Below are positions 32,809 through 41,553 of a stretch of DNA of 64,000 bases, in pieces. The translations under genes were made by a program, and so were the position numbers. Under the pieces are notes generated by a model. That model was given only the letters and a program-made list of their open reading frames with translations, was not told the origin of the DNA and searched no databases. Origin of the DNA: Parafrankia elaeagni (GTDB lineage: Bacteria > Actinomycetota > Actinomycetes > Frankiales > Frankiaceae); NCBI RefSeq assembly GCF_000374165.1, contig NZ_KB893714.1, positions 62,001-126,000 on the forward strand, in the 5' to 3' direction. Position 1 is the stretch's first letter. The number at the start of each line of letters is the position of its first letter.

Positions 32809-33363
32809 TCAGACAGGCGGACGGATCCACAGCCGACGGCGCTCGGTGAGCAGGACGCCGGTCGGCACGAAGGCGGTCGACTGCGCCAGCCGTTTTCCCA
32901 CCACATCCCCAACGCGGACCCGGGTCCCGACGATCACCCCACGCGATTCCAGCCAGCCCGCCAGGACACGAACGGCCTCGCTGGCATAGCCGTCACGCCG
33001 ATAGGTGTGGCTCACCCGCACCCCGATCGCAGCCCTGGCTCCGTGGGCGTCCGCCGCCAACAACCCCAGAGCTGCACCGTCCGTGTTGCGCAGCACCCAG
33101 GTCAGAATGCCCCGGCCCGCGCCCACCCGACGACGCAGCTCTCTGCGCACGCCGGTGGGATCGATGGCTGCGGAATCCGCCGGCCCGGCCGCGGCGGAGT
33201 CGAGCGCGCCGCCGAACAACTCGCCCGCGGCCAACCGGATCGGCTCGCCGCGACCGGCCGCGACCATGGCCTGCGCCAGTTCCTCGGCGACGAAACCGGA
33301 GTTCCAGACAGTCAGGGGAAGCGCGCGCATCCGCGCTGTCGTGAGGGTGGGCCCCTCACCCAC
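32809..33363 (-). CDS. GNAT-family N-acetyltransferase
   Basis: The protein (about 184 residues) shows the GNAT core: W-V-L-R-N-T-D-G-A-A-L-G-L-L as the beta2-3 region, A-I-G-V-R-V before the acetyl-CoA loop R-R-D-G-Y-A-S-E-A, then a closing strand region. GNAT enzymes transfer acetyl groups from acetyl-CoA to amines or protein termini; the substrate is unknown. The GTG at 33363 overlaps the upstream epimerase gene by eight bases, suggesting translational coupling; an ATG at 33330 is the alternative. The pairing with a sugar-type epimerase would suit amino-sugar acetylation, but this is only an inference. Confidence 0.72.
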   Translation of the reverse strand: MGEGPTLTTARMRALPLTVWNSGFVAEELAQAMVAAGRGEPIRLAAGELFGGALDSAAAGPADSAAIDPTGVRRELRRRVGAGRGILTWVLRNTDGAALGLLAADAHGARAAIGVRVSHTYRRDGYASEAVRVLAGWLESRGVIVGTRVRVGDVVGKRLAQSTAFVPTGVLLTERRRLWIRPPV

Positions 33364-34462
33364 GACGCGTAGGTTCCGTGACGCCGAGCAGCCCACGGTC
33401 GCGCAGCCAGGCGCCGGTGCGGCGCATGCCCTCGTCGAGATCCACCCGGGCCTGCCACCCGACGAGCTCGGTGATCCGCCGGCCGGAGACGGCACTGGCC
33501 CTGGTCAGATCCTGGATCGTCAGAGGCCCGAGATCCACCCGGATCCGCGGGTCCACATGGGAGGCCAACGCCGCGCCGAGGCCCCGCAGCACGCCGGGGC
33601 GGCGGGCCGTCGACGCGGGCCGGCGGCTCGGCAGGCGGTCCACCGCGTCGACGACCTCACACAGCCGGGCGGGGACGGATCTCGGTGGCCTGACCTCGGC
33701 CATTTCGGCGTAACGACCGAAGAAGTCGGCGGCCGTCGACGAGCCCGGGCCCGTCACATGCAGCACTTGGCCGGCCACGACGTCGGTGGGCGCGGAGGCG
33801 ACGGCGGTCACCGCTGCCACCACGTCATCGACGTGGACGGGGCTGAGCTGGCCTCGCCCGCCGTCGACGAGGACGAAGCGGCCGGCGCGCATGAGCAGCA
33901 CAGGCCACAGCGTCCAACGCCCGGCGCGCGGGCCGTAGGCGTCCGCGATCCGCAGCACTGTGACCGGCGCGCCGTGGGCCGCCGCCGCGCTGGCGGTCTG
34001 CTCGGCCGCCGCGATCGCGTCGGCGCGGGGCTCGCCGGTCAGGCCGATCGGCGCGGACTCGTCCGCCAGCGGCGGCGCGTCGTCGCCAAGCGCGCTCACA
34101 CAGGACAGGTGGATGACCCGCCGGACACCGGCGCGCTGCGCAGCGTCCAGCACCGTCGCGGTGCCGCCGAGCAGCACCCTGCGCATCTGGGCGGCGGTGA
34201 CCCTGCTCGGCGGCGTCGGACGCCCCGCCCGGACCGGGGTCAGTTCGCCCACGCCCCCCATACCGACCGCTGCGGCGTGGATAAGCAGGTCAGCGCCGTC
34301 GAGGGCCTTCTCCCAGTCGCCGGAGGTGGTGACATCGGCCAGGGTGATCCCGGGGCCGCGCCGGACGTCGAGTGCGACGACCTCGTCGCCGCGCCGGCGG
34401 AGCTCATGCGCCACGGCGCCGCCGAGGAATCCGGCCGCGCCGGTGACCACCGACCGAGCCAA
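33356..34462 (-). CDS. NAD-dependent epimerase/dehydratase family (atypical SDR)
   Basis: The protein (about 368 residues) has the Rossmann motif T-G-A-A-G-F-L-G near its start, D-V-R-R-G after beta2, H-A-A-A-V near 70, and V-L-R-I-A-D-A-Y-G-P typical of extended SDRs. The catalytic Y-x-x-x-K is missing: the matching segment reads R-A-D-A-I-A-A-A-E-Q. This is therefore an atypical SDR that may bind NAD(P) and a ligand without classical catalysis. The TTG at 34462 is chosen because GGGAGGG stands three bases before it and the Rossmann strand follows at once; upstream GTGs are possible. It overlaps the acetyltransferase gene. Confidence 0.78.
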   Translation of the reverse strand: MARSVVTGAAGFLGGAVAHELRRRGDEVVALDVRRGPGITLADVTTSGDWEKALDGADLLIHAAAVGMGGVGELTPVRAGRPTPPSRVTAAQMRRVLLGGTATVLDAAQRAGVRRVIHLSCVSALGDDAPPLADESAPIGLTGEPRADAIAAAEQTASAAAAHGAPVTVLRIADAYGPRAGRWTLWPVLLMRAGRFVLVDGGRGQLSPVHVDDVVAAVTAVASAPTDVVAGQVLHVTGPGSSTAADFFGRYAEMAEVRPPRSVPARLCEVVDAVDRLPSRRPASTARRPGVLRGLGAALASHVDPRIRVDLGPLTIQDLTRASAVSGRRITELVGWQARVDLDEGMRRTGAWLRDRGLLGVTEPTRRG

Positions 34463-34615
34463 TAGCCCTCCCACCCGCTGCCCGACCACCCGGCTGGTCC
34501 GCGCTCCGCGCGCGCCGGTGGCCGGGACCCGACACACCAGTCCGTTCCGGACCCAGACAATACGTGATCTACTGGCGCCCACCCGGCCGGAGCGGGAGTA
34601 CGAGGCAGCGGCCGT

Positions 34616-34639
34616 GCTCCGGTGCCTCGGCACCGGAGC
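34616..34639 (-). terminator. Hairpin just downstream of the CAP-domain gene
   Basis: An 11-bp stem (34616-34626 with 34629-34639) lies three bases beyond the CAP-domain stop codon on the minus strand. Confidence 0.7.
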
Positions 34640-34641
34640 GG

Positions 34642-36027
34642 CTACGGCGTGCCGAAGTCCTGAACCCAGTAGGTGCCGTAGTCGCCACCGCTCGCCCGCC
34701 CGACCCCCACCTGAGTGAGCTCGCAGTTCAGGATGTTAGCGCGGTGCCCCGGGCTGGCCATCCAGTCCGCCACCACGGAGGCCGGGGCCCGCTGCCCGGC
34801 CGCGAGATTCTCGGCGGCCACCGAGAAGGAGTACCCGGCCGCCGCGATCCGGTCGAACGGCGACCGGCCGTTCCGTGCCGTGTGATCGAAGTAGTTGCCG
34901 GCAGCCATGTCCTCGCTGTGTGCCTGTGCGGCTGCACTCAGCCGGACGTCGATCGCCAGCGGCGGGCAGCCGGCCGCGGCACGTTGGGCGTTGGTCCGCT
35001 CGACCAGCTCGGCGATGAGCGCCGTGTGATCCTCCCCGGTCCCGCCGGCGGACTCGACAGGACGTTCGCCGGACGCCGCCGGAACCGCGGGAGCCGGCTC
35101 GGCCGGGGTGGTTTCCGGACGTGACGGGACTGCGACGGTATCGGTCTCCGCCGTGCTGGCGCCGTCCACCGGTGCCGGTGCCGGTGCCGCTTCCGGAACC
35201 GAAGCTGGCACCGGTCGCGGGTCCACCGACGGCGCGCTGGTCGGCCCGGGGCGATCCTGGTCTGGACCGCCCGGATCGGGACCACCTGGAGCTGGATTCG
35301 CGCCAGGTGATGCGGCGCCATCCGGATCCGAGTGCGGAGCGCTGGAGTCCGAACCGCCCGGTTCCGCGCTGGAGCGGTCTGGTTCGGGCGGCACTGGTGC
35401 AGGTCGGGCCGCGCCGGCGGGAGCAGCCTCGGCGGGGGCGGCCAGCCCAGGTGCGGCTTCGGGCCGGGCGGGCCCGGTGCCGACCGCTCCGGATGGAGCT
35501 GGGACCGGAGCCGGAGCCGGAGCCGGGCGGCCGCCGAGCCCGGCGGGTTCCGCGGAACCGCGCGCCTGCGGCGGTGTCGTTCCTGACAACAGCGGTGTCG
35601 TTGCTGACGGCGGCGGGCCGGCCGCGGCATGCGCGTCGGCTCCGGGCGGGTTGGCGATCGGTACCCGCACGGCCCGCGGCGCGTCGGGGATGGCCAGGGC
35701 GGCCCGCCGGTCTCTGGAAGCCGGTGTGGGGCTCAGGTCGCCGCCGCCGGCGGAGCCGCCCGGCCGCGGGCCCGCCTCCGGTGGGAACGGCCCGCCCGTT
35801 CCCACGAGGACCGGCGGGGACCCCAGAAAGGCCACGCCTCGAGAAGGGACACCGACACCGGCCACGGCCACCAGCCCCAGCAGCACCACCGTCATGACCG
35901 CGCATCCACCGGCAGCACGGCGCTGCCGGGCGCGGCCGGACCAACGGACCACACGGAACGGCCGCAGCCGTCTCGAAGGCCGGGACGAGCCGGGCGCCCG
36001 GGGACGCTCAGGAGATGCTGACCGCAT
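34642..36027 (-). CDS. Secreted/membrane CAP-domain (SCP/PR1, YkwD-like) protein
   Basis: The 461-residue protein begins with a basic stretch and one hydrophobic segment (about 45-65, V-V-L-L-G-L-V-A-V-A-G), a signal anchor. Some 270 residues of Pro/Ala/Gly/Ser-rich linker lead to a C-terminal CAP domain of about 125 residues. CAP hallmarks are T-N-A-Q-R-A-A-A-G, A-Q-A-H-S-E-D-M-A, N-Y-F-D-H, G-R-S-P-F-D-R-I, A-E-N-L-A and W-M-A-S-P-G-H-R-A-N-I-L. The His/Glu set of the CAP cavity is present. Bacterial members are extracellular and of poorly known function. Start at 36027, weak SD (GAAGGCGG). A strong terminator follows. Confidence 0.88.
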   Translation of the reverse strand: MRSASPERPRAPGSSRPSRRLRPFRVVRWSGRARQRRAAGGCAVMTVVLLGLVAVAGVGVPSRGVAFLGSPPVLVGTGGPFPPEAGPRPGGSAGGGDLSPTPASRDRRAALAIPDAPRAVRVPIANPPGADAHAAAGPPPSATTPLLSGTTPPQARGSAEPAGLGGRPAPAPAPVPAPSGAVGTGPARPEAAPGLAAPAEAAPAGAARPAPVPPEPDRSSAEPGGSDSSAPHSDPDGAASPGANPAPGGPDPGGPDQDRPGPTSAPSVDPRPVPASVPEAAPAPAPVDGASTAETDTVAVPSRPETTPAEPAPAVPAASGERPVESAGGTGEDHTALIAELVERTNAQRAAAGCPPLAIDVRLSAAAQAHSEDMAAGNYFDHTARNGRSPFDRIAAAGYSFSVAAENLAAGQRAPASVVADWMASPGHRANILNCELTQVGVGRASGGDYGTYWVQDFGTP

Positions 36028-36159
36028 TCCGCCTTCTGTGTGGTCGGCAGTCTGACCGCCCGCCCGCCTGGTGGGATCGGCGATCAGTAACCGTACGGAT
36101 CGGCCGCCGCCAGGACGAGCGACACCCACCCAGCAGGAAAGCCACCCGGACCCATCATG

Positions 36160-36777
36160 TCAACCGGCACTCGTTCCGCCTGTGCCCTCGGCGCCCCGCA
36201 GCCGCGCCACCCGGCGCCGGAGCAGTTCGCCGGCCACGCCGGCCAGGATGGAGACCACGATGACCACGATTCCGATCCACAACGCCGCGTCGCGCAGGCC
36301 CGGTACGGAAGACGCCGCGTAGCCGAGCAGGACGAGGCCGGTGCCCCACACCAGCGCCCCGGTGACCACCGCCACCCCGAAGCGGTGCCGGGGCATCGAC
36401 ACGGCACCTGCCAGCACCGGGGCGAAGGTCCGGGCCCAGGGGACGAAGCGCGCGGCGACGAGGGTGGCGGCACCGAACCGGCGGTAGAAGTCCTCGGTCC
36501 GGGCCAGCGCCGTGGTGTGTCTGCGCTCCAGGTACGGCCGACCGAGCCGACGACCTGTGATGTATCCCACAACGGCGCCGAGGGTGGCGGCCACCGGTAC
36601 CCCGATCGCGATCACGACGATCGACACGTTCGCGGCCGGGTCGGCCGCCAGCAGACCTGCCGCGAACAGCACGGTGTCACCGGGAAGCCAGAAGCCGACC
36701 AAGACCCCGCTCTCGACGAATATCACCGCGAAGAGGATTGCGTACAGGGTCATCCCAGACAGGCTCTCGATGTCCAC
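36160..36777 (-). CDS. DedA-family membrane protein
   Basis: The 205-residue integral membrane protein has the DedA/SNARE-associated layout. It has an N-terminal amphipathic/reentrant region with E-S-G-V-L-V-G-F-W-L-P-G-D-T-V-L-F-A-A-G, the conserved cytosolic motif R-R-F-G-A-A-T-L-V-A-A-R-F-V-P-W-A-R-T-F-A-P-V-L-A-G with the essential Arg residues, and further helices to the C-terminus. The family includes the undecaprenyl-phosphate flippase UptA and proteins needed for proton motive force and envelope stability. The start is probably GTG at 36777; an ATG 24 bases further in is the alternative. It is divergent from the aldolase gene. Confidence 0.9.
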   Translation of the reverse strand: MDIESLSGMTLYAILFAVIFVESGVLVGFWLPGDTVLFAAGLLAADPAANVSIVVIAIGVPVAATLGAVVGYITGRRLGRPYLERRHTTALARTEDFYRRFGAATLVAARFVPWARTFAPVLAGAVSMPRHRFGVAVVTGALVWGTGLVLLGYAASSVPGLRDAALWIGIVVIVVSILAGVAGELLRRRVARLRGAEGTGGTSAG

Positions 36778-37039
36778 CGACCCAGTCTGCCGGCCGGCGG
36801 CAACCCCGAGGCGACATCCGAGCAGCATCCGGCGATGTCGCGTGGAACCACACCCGTCCGAGCCGGGTGACGACATACCCTTCGGCCAACACCTGCCGTC
36901 GGCACGCGTCGGGCGCGACCGGTCTCCGGGTATCCGGGGCCCGGTGGCGGGTTCGGCGGCGCGTCCGGTGTCACGGCCAACGGTGGCTTCGCGCCACCTG
37001 GCGGCCGGGCGCCCCTACACCTTTCGAGGAGCTCCACCG

Positions 37040-38074
37040 ATGCCCATCGCCAGCCCAGACGTCTACGCCGAGATGCTCAGCCGGGCGAAGTCGAACGCTT
37101 ACGCCTACCCCGCCATCAACGTGACATCCTCGCAGACCCTCAATGCCGCGCTGCGGGGCTTCGCCGAAGCCGGCAGCGACGGAATCGTCCAGGTATCGAC
37201 CGGTGGCGCCGAATTCCTCTCGGGAACCACCATCAAGAACATGGTGCTCGGGGCCGAGGCTCTCGCCGAGTACGCGCATCATGTCGCCAAGGCCTACCCC
37301 GTAAACATCGCTCTGCACACGGACCACTGCCCTGCGGACAAGCTGGACACCTATATTCGCCCGCTCATCGCCATCTCTCGGGAACGTGTGTCGCAGGGAC
37401 GCGACCCACTTTTTCAGTCCCACATGTGGGACGGCTCCGCGGTGGAGCTGGAGGAAAATCTCAAAATTGCGGACGAGCTCCTCGCCGACTGTCGCGCCGC
37501 GCGTATCGTTCTCGAGGTCGAAATCGGTGTCGTGGGTGGCGAGGAGGACGGCGTCGTCGGCGCGATCGACGAGAAGCTCTACACCACCCCCGGTGACATG
37601 TTCCGCACCGCGGAGGTGCTGGGCACCGGGGAGAAGGGAAGCTACATGCTGGCCGCGACCTTCGGCAACGTCCACGGCGTGTACAAGCCCGGAAACGTCA
37701 AGCTCCGCCCCTCGATCCTCCGGGAGGGCCAGGAGCATGTTGCGGGGAAGCTCGGACTCGCGGCCGACGCCAAGCCGTTCAACCTCGTCTTCCACGGCGG
37801 AAGCGGGTCAGATCTCTCGGAGATCCGCGAGACGCTCGACTACGGCGTCATCAAGATGAATGTGGACACAGACACCCAGTACGCCTTCACCCGACCCATC
37901 GCGGACCACATGTTCCGTAACTACGACGGCGTCCTGAAGGTGGACGGCGAGGTCGGGGTCAAGAAGGCCTACGACCCGCGCACCTACGGGAAGGCCGCCG
38001 AGACGGCGATGGCCGCCCGTGTGGCCCAGGCCTGTGAGGACCTCCGATCGAACGGCCGCTCGATCGGGGTCTGA
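37040..38074 (+). CDS. fbaA: Class II fructose-bisphosphate aldolase
   Basis: The 344-residue protein is the long (FbaA, type A) class II aldolase. It has Y-P-A-I-N-V-T-S-S near the N-terminus, zinc ligands in L-H-T-D-H-C, the E-x-E-I-G-V-V-G-G-E-E-D-G-V segment, F-G-N-V-H-G-V-Y and V-F-H-G-G-S-G-S. It cleaves fructose 1,6-bisphosphate to dihydroxyacetone phosphate and glyceraldehyde 3-phosphate in glycolysis and gluconeogenesis. The ATG at 37040 has GAGGAG eight bases upstream. It is a single-gene unit ended by a hairpin at 38107-38135. Confidence 0.97.
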   Translation: MPIASPDVYAEMLSRAKSNAYAYPAINVTSSQTLNAALRGFAEAGSDGIVQVSTGGAEFLSGTTIKNMVLGAEALAEYAHHVAKAYPVNIALHTDHCPADKLDTYIRPLIAISRERVSQGRDPLFQSHMWDGSAVELEENLKIADELLADCRAARIVLEVEIGVVGGEEDGVVGAIDEKLYTTPGDMFRTAEVLGTGEKGSYMLAATFGNVHGVYKPGNVKLRPSILREGQEHVAGKLGLAADAKPFNLVFHGGSGSDLSEIRETLDYGVIKMNVDTDTQYAFTRPIADHMFRNYDGVLKVDGEVGVKKAYDPRTYGKAAETAMAARVAQACEDLRSNGRSIGV

Positions 38075-38106
38075 CCCGCAGGCCCGGACGAGGGTCCGCT
38101 TTCGTT

Positions 38107-38135
38107 CTCCCGGGGGCGCTCGTGTCCCCCGGGAG
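38107..38135 (+). terminator. Terminator hairpin after the aldolase gene
   Basis: CTCCCGGGGG (38107-38116) pairs perfectly with CCCCCGGGAG (38126-38135) around a 9-base loop, 33 bases after the stop codon. Confidence 0.75.
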
Positions 38136-38210
38136 TATCCCTCCCGCGGCAGCGCATCTCCGGCGCACCGCACGACACCCCACCGCCCCACCGCACCCTC
38201 CTCGCCTCTT

Positions 38211-38252
38211 CACCTCTTCACTGTGCATCGGCACCTCTTCACTGTGCATCGG
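38211..38252. repeat. Exact 21-bp tandem duplication
   Basis: The unit beginning cacctcttcactgtgcatcg occurs twice, 38211-38231 and 38232-38252, after the aldolase terminator. Confidence 0.9.
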
Positions 38253-38475
38253 CGCTCCGGGCGGCCGGGTGTCCGTCGCCCGGACCGGTCACCCGAGCCG
38301 TGTGACGACACACCCGCCGGCTGATACCGCGCACCGATGACCATCCGCACCGCCCGTCCGCCGGGTTGAAGGAGTGGACGGCCGGTCCGCCCGGCGGCAT
38401 CCCAGAAAGATCGTGCGCTGCTCCGGCGCACGACTTCCCGGTATAACCGCCCAGGGCACCATCAAGGGCACAGTG

Positions 38476-38520
38476 GTCCGCCCCGTCCGCCCCGTCCGCC
38501 CCGTCCGCCCCGTCCGCCCC
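38476..38520. repeat. 9-bp tandem repeat, five copies
   Basis: gtccgcccc occurs five times without change, followed by a partial sixth copy. Confidence 0.9.
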
Positions 38521-39305
38521 GTCCGCGCGGCTGGTGCCGGCGGGCCTCGTCCTGGCCGAACCAGCCCCGAGTGGCCGGACCAGCGCTGAGCCGACGTCCG
38601 CGGCCGGGTGTGCACCAGGCGCCTGCGCCGCACCCCCACGAACGGGCCGTGGCCGCAATGTGTCCTCTTCTCCAGCAGTAGTCCCACCGTGTCCGGACTC
38701 CCGTGCGGTCGTACCGCGGACCCCATCCACCCCGATACGACCCTCCGAGATTAAAGAGACACAGAGAGGCATCAAGCGGGTCGGGGGCGCGCGGCTCCGC
38801 AGGGCCGCGCGGAGACCTAGCAAGATCCGCAAGACCGGAGTGGGAGCGTCACTCGACGCACCCGGGGGGCGCCCCAGCACTCCGGACACGGCAACGCAAG
38901 ATACGTTTGAGTTAACACATAGTTACAGTTGCGTATCTCACATCACGCGGCACGCGCAGCCCCATCAGCACGACGATATGGATTCTTTGACCCGCGGCCG
39001 ACAGCGCGTCGCCGACCGGTCAGCGTCGACGCATATTCCGGTCGATTGACCACAGCACAGGCATTGCCCGCGATCTTTCGCGAGTGTGATCAGCCGTCTC
39101 TAATCGCCCGCCCCGGAGCGTCAGCCAAGTTAATGAGCGCGCCTGCGCGCGCGATACCAGCGGTCTCGGCGGACCTCAAGGAGGCTCGCCGCAGTGTGCT
39201 CTTCTTCACGTAGGGCATTCAATGCTTGTCGCCGGGCCGGACAGCGTGGTTATGGTCTTCGCCGTGCCCGGAGACAGGCCGGGCACCCGACGGGTGGCAC
39301 GCCGA

Positions 39306-39533
39306 ATCCCTGCCCCCATCCGCCGGAAACAGAAACCCGATGGCAGGAGCGGGGGAACCAAATCCCGGGCGCCGAAGTCAGGCGTCCTTGGGGTGAAGCC
39401 GCGAGGCCGACGACACCGATGAAGAAAATTCTTCCTCGCTGCCGAAGGCACAGGATTTCCGGAGTTCCTGGCACGCGGCCGGGCTTGTTCCCTGCCCGAA
39501 CCCGACAGCTCACCTCGCAGGCGTGGGGAAGGA
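39306..39533 (+). ncRNA. c-di-AMP riboswitch (ydaO/yuaA) upstream of first rpf gene
   Basis: The conserved ydaO blocks appear in order: CTGCC pairing region, then GGCAGGAGCGGGGGAACC, later CTTGGGGTGAAGCC, and CCCGAACCCGACAGCTCACC-TCGCAGGCG at the 3' end. They match the Bacillus ydaO core block for block. Such riboswitches bind cyclic di-AMP and usually turn the downstream gene off. The 3' end runs to ten bases before the rpf start codon. Boundaries are approximate. Confidence 0.88.
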
Positions 39534-39543
39534 AAACTCACGC

Positions 39544-40227
39544 ATGTCCGACGCACGTACCAGTGGCCGACAACGCCGCAGCAGTACCCGCAGCCGGGCC
39601 CGCACCTTCGTCCCCGCAACCGCCCTTGTAGCGGCGGTCGGAGGCACAATCGCCATCAGCCAACCGGCGAGTGCCGCGACGACCTGGGAAGGTCTGCGGC
39701 AATGCGAGTCCGGTGGCAACTACACGACGAACACCGGTAACGGCTACTATGGCGCTTACCAGTTCTCCCCCAGTACCTGGCGCAGCCTCGGGTACGCCGG
39801 GCTCCCACACACGGCTCCGCCCGCCGTGCAGGACGAGGCAGCCCTGAAGCTCGCGCTCCGCTCCGGGTTCGGCCAGTGGCCGGTCTGCGGCAGCGGAATG
39901 AGCGGCAGCCAGCTCCTTCCCGGTTCCTCGTCGTCAGGCGCAGGCAGCCAGGCCTCCCGCGTGGCGGAGCGCACATCTCTGGTCGCACAACCCGCCACCG
40001 CGGGTCTGCCGACCCTGGGGCGGAACTACGCCCCGTCCGTTCACAACCAGGTCAGCGACGAGGTCAGGACCTGGCAGAGCAAAATGAACGCGCTCGGATA
40101 CCCACTCACGGTTGACGGTTGTTACGGGCCTCTGTCCGCGGCCGCGGCGCGTGACTTCCAAACGGCACGTGGCCTGATCGCCGACGGGATCCTTGGGCCA
40201 CAGACCTGGGCGGCCACCTTCGGCTGA
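39544..40227 (+). CDS. Resuscitation-promoting factor-type muralytic enzyme with PG-binding domain
   Basis: The 227-residue secreted protein has a signal peptide ending Q-P-A-S-A (about residue 44), then an Rpf transglycosylase domain: W-E-G-L-R-Q-C-E-S-G-G-N-Y with the catalytic Glu, N-T-G-N-G-Y-Y-G-A-Y-Q-F and S-T-W. A Ser-rich linker leads to a C-terminal peptidoglycan-binding repeat (about 160-227: V-R-T-W-Q-S-K-M-N-A-L-G-Y, V-D-G-C-Y-G-P, I-L-G-P-Q-T-W). It cleaves peptidoglycan glycan strands, a step linked to exit from dormancy and spore germination. The upstream ydaO riboswitch makes it a c-di-AMP target. An in-frame GTG at 39523 is a less likely start. Confidence 0.9.
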   Translation: MSDARTSGRQRRSSTRSRARTFVPATALVAAVGGTIAISQPASAATTWEGLRQCESGGNYTTNTGNGYYGAYQFSPSTWRSLGYAGLPHTAPPAVQDEAALKLALRSGFGQWPVCGSGMSGSQLLPGSSSSGAGSQASRVAERTSLVAQPATAGLPTLGRNYAPSVHNQVSDEVRTWQSKMNALGYPLTVDGCYGPLSAAAARDFQTARGLIADGILGPQTWAATFG

Positions 40228-40971
40228 CGCCCTTGTCCCACGCAGCGGACCGCCCGGTCACCTGCCCGCGCCCGCCTACCGGCGAACACGGCGCGCTGGC
40301 CGACTGCCACCGGACACGTTGCGCCATTCCGCGAAGGCCGCCAGTTCTCCCCGCCAGGCCCTGCCAACCGACCGGGGAACCGGCTGGACGACGCGCATCC
40401 CATGCGAGCACAGATCACCTCCGGGCCCGGCGCCTTCCCTGCCGGCCTGCCTCAGGCCGAGCCCACGCGCCGACTTCCCCGCCCCGATCCGGACAGACCC
40501 TGTTCCGGGCAGCCCGAGGGCCCTGGATGCAACCGCACTCGCACCTGCCAATCGCAGCCGCCCCGTCACCACGCGGCCGCTGACCGGTCTCCTCTGATGT
40601 GCGACGGACCGACCGCCCGGCGTTGACCCCGCCGCAGGCGGCGGAACGCGACGCGGACCGCCCCAACGATCCGCGTGTCGCAGCACCGGGCGGCTCCCGC
40701 CACAGCAAGATCAGTACGGTGGCGGGGGCCTTACCACCATCTCGGGCCGTGGGTACCGGTCACAACGATGCGGAGGTTCCCCCGCGGTCCTTCTCCACGA
40801 CCGCCGCCGCACCGCCCGCCGCCGCACCGCCCGTCGCCGCGCCGAGCCACGCCAACAACACCGGTCCTGGCCAGACCGACGCCGCCACACGCCGGTGACC
40901 CCGGCGGGCGAGCGTGGCTCGGCGCGATCCCCCGGCAGTCCCGCCCCGTGCCCCCGGGCGCTCACATCTCC

Positions 40972-41014
40972 TTCACGACCACCCCGTACCAGTTCACGAC
41001 CACCCCGGTACCAG
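40972..41014. repeat. 21/22-bp tandem duplication
   Basis: ttcacgaccaccccgtacc-type units at 40972-40992 and 40993-41014 differ by one inserted g. Confidence 0.8.
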
Positions 41015-41147
41015 CCCGCCGCCACCCCGGCCAGCCCGACGGGTTCACGCCCAGCTCGACGGGACATCCACAACGACCGCATCCGGCCGGTCCGCGCCGG
41101 ACGGGACCCGCCGCGTGACGCCCGTCGTGGTAGCGGTAACGTTGTCA

Positions 41148-41174
41148 GGATGAGGCGTGATGACCGCCTCATCC
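41148..41174. terminator. Perfect 10-bp hairpin upstream of the second rpf leader
   Basis: GGATGAGGCG (41148-41157) pairs with CGCCTCATCC (41165-41174) around TGATGAC. It may be a terminator that insulates the second rpf unit, or an operator; no gene ends right before it. Confidence 0.45.
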
Positions 41175-41247
41175 TTCTGTAGGGGAAAACAACCCCTTCG
41201 GGTGACTTTCATGTGGTCCTTCTGGATACCTCACAACCACCCGGATT

Positions 41248-41277
41248 TGCGCCGCCCAGGTAGATCTCGCTACAGTT
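41248..41277 (+). promoter_or_regulatory. Putative promoter of the second riboswitch-rpf unit
   Basis: TTGCGC (41248-41253) and TACAGT (41272-41277) are separated by 18 bases. Transcription would begin near 41284, about 40 bases before the riboswitch. Confidence 0.55.
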
Positions 41278-41324
41278 CCGCCCACTCGCCTCCCCCGGGG
41301 CGAGGTCGCGTGGACGGACGCCGA

Positions 41325-41546
41325 GTCCTGCCCCCGTCCACCCGGCCGGAACGAGAGCGGACGACACAAGGGCAGGAGCGGGGGACCCACATCCGGGCGT
41401 GCACCACGCGCCCTAGGGGTTAAGCCACTGCCACAGGTACCGCCAGGAGCGCAGCCGTCCTCAGGGACGGGCCTCCGGCACCCTGGGCGGCGACCGGGCA
41501 GCTTCCAGCCCGAACCCGACAGCTCACCCCGCAGGCGACGGGAAGG
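41325..41546 (+). ncRNA. c-di-AMP riboswitch (ydaO/yuaA) upstream of second rpf gene
   Basis: The same ordered blocks as the first element: GTCCTGCCCCC, GGGCAGGAGCGGGGGACCC, CTAGGGGTTAAGCC and CCCGAACCCGACAGCTCACC-CCGCAGGCG. The middle helices differ in sequence from the first copy while the ligand-binding blocks are kept, as expected for a functional RNA. The 3' end lies seven bases before the start codon, close enough to include the SD (GGAAGGA). Confidence 0.88.
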
Positions 41547-41553
41547 ACACCTG

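Larger units (their letters stand above)
38136..39305. other. Long region between aldolase and first rpf leader, no convincing gene
   Basis: About 1.2 kb. It contains an exact 21-bp tandem duplication (38211-38252), five exact copies of gtccgcccc (38476-38520), and an AT-rich island (38899-38940) that stands out in this GC-rich DNA. A plausible promoter for the rpf leader is TTGTCG (39226-39231) with TATGGT (39251-39256). The overlapping frames on both strands look non-coding. Confidence 0.45.
40228..41324. other. Spacer between the two rpf genes, no convincing gene
   Basis: About 1.1 kb without a supported gene. It holds a near-exact 21/22-bp tandem duplication (40972-41014), a strong palindromic hairpin (41148-41174) and a promoter for the second rpf leader: TTGCGC (41248-41253), 18 bases, TACAGT (41272-41277). 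Confidence 0.45.

Noticed and set aside
29238-34462. A complete CBASS operon
   Set aside because: Only the CD-NTase homologue is recognisable; the neighbours are on the other strand or of unrelated families, and there is no effector, E1/E2, JAB or HORMA/TRIP13 gene.
38470-38530. CRISPR-like repeat array
   Set aside because: The 9-bp units are directly adjacent without spacers and no cas genes are present; it is a simple tandem repeat.
38239-38889. Minus-strand frame of 216 codons between aldolase and rpf
   Set aside because: It is made partly of tandem-repeat translation, including a Gly-Ala-Asp run, overlaps frames on the other strand, and has no start signal or family match.
40193-40686. 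Frames on both strands downstream of the first rpf gene
   Set aside because: Low-complexity Arg/Pro-rich translations overlapping each other; no SD, no conserved motif.
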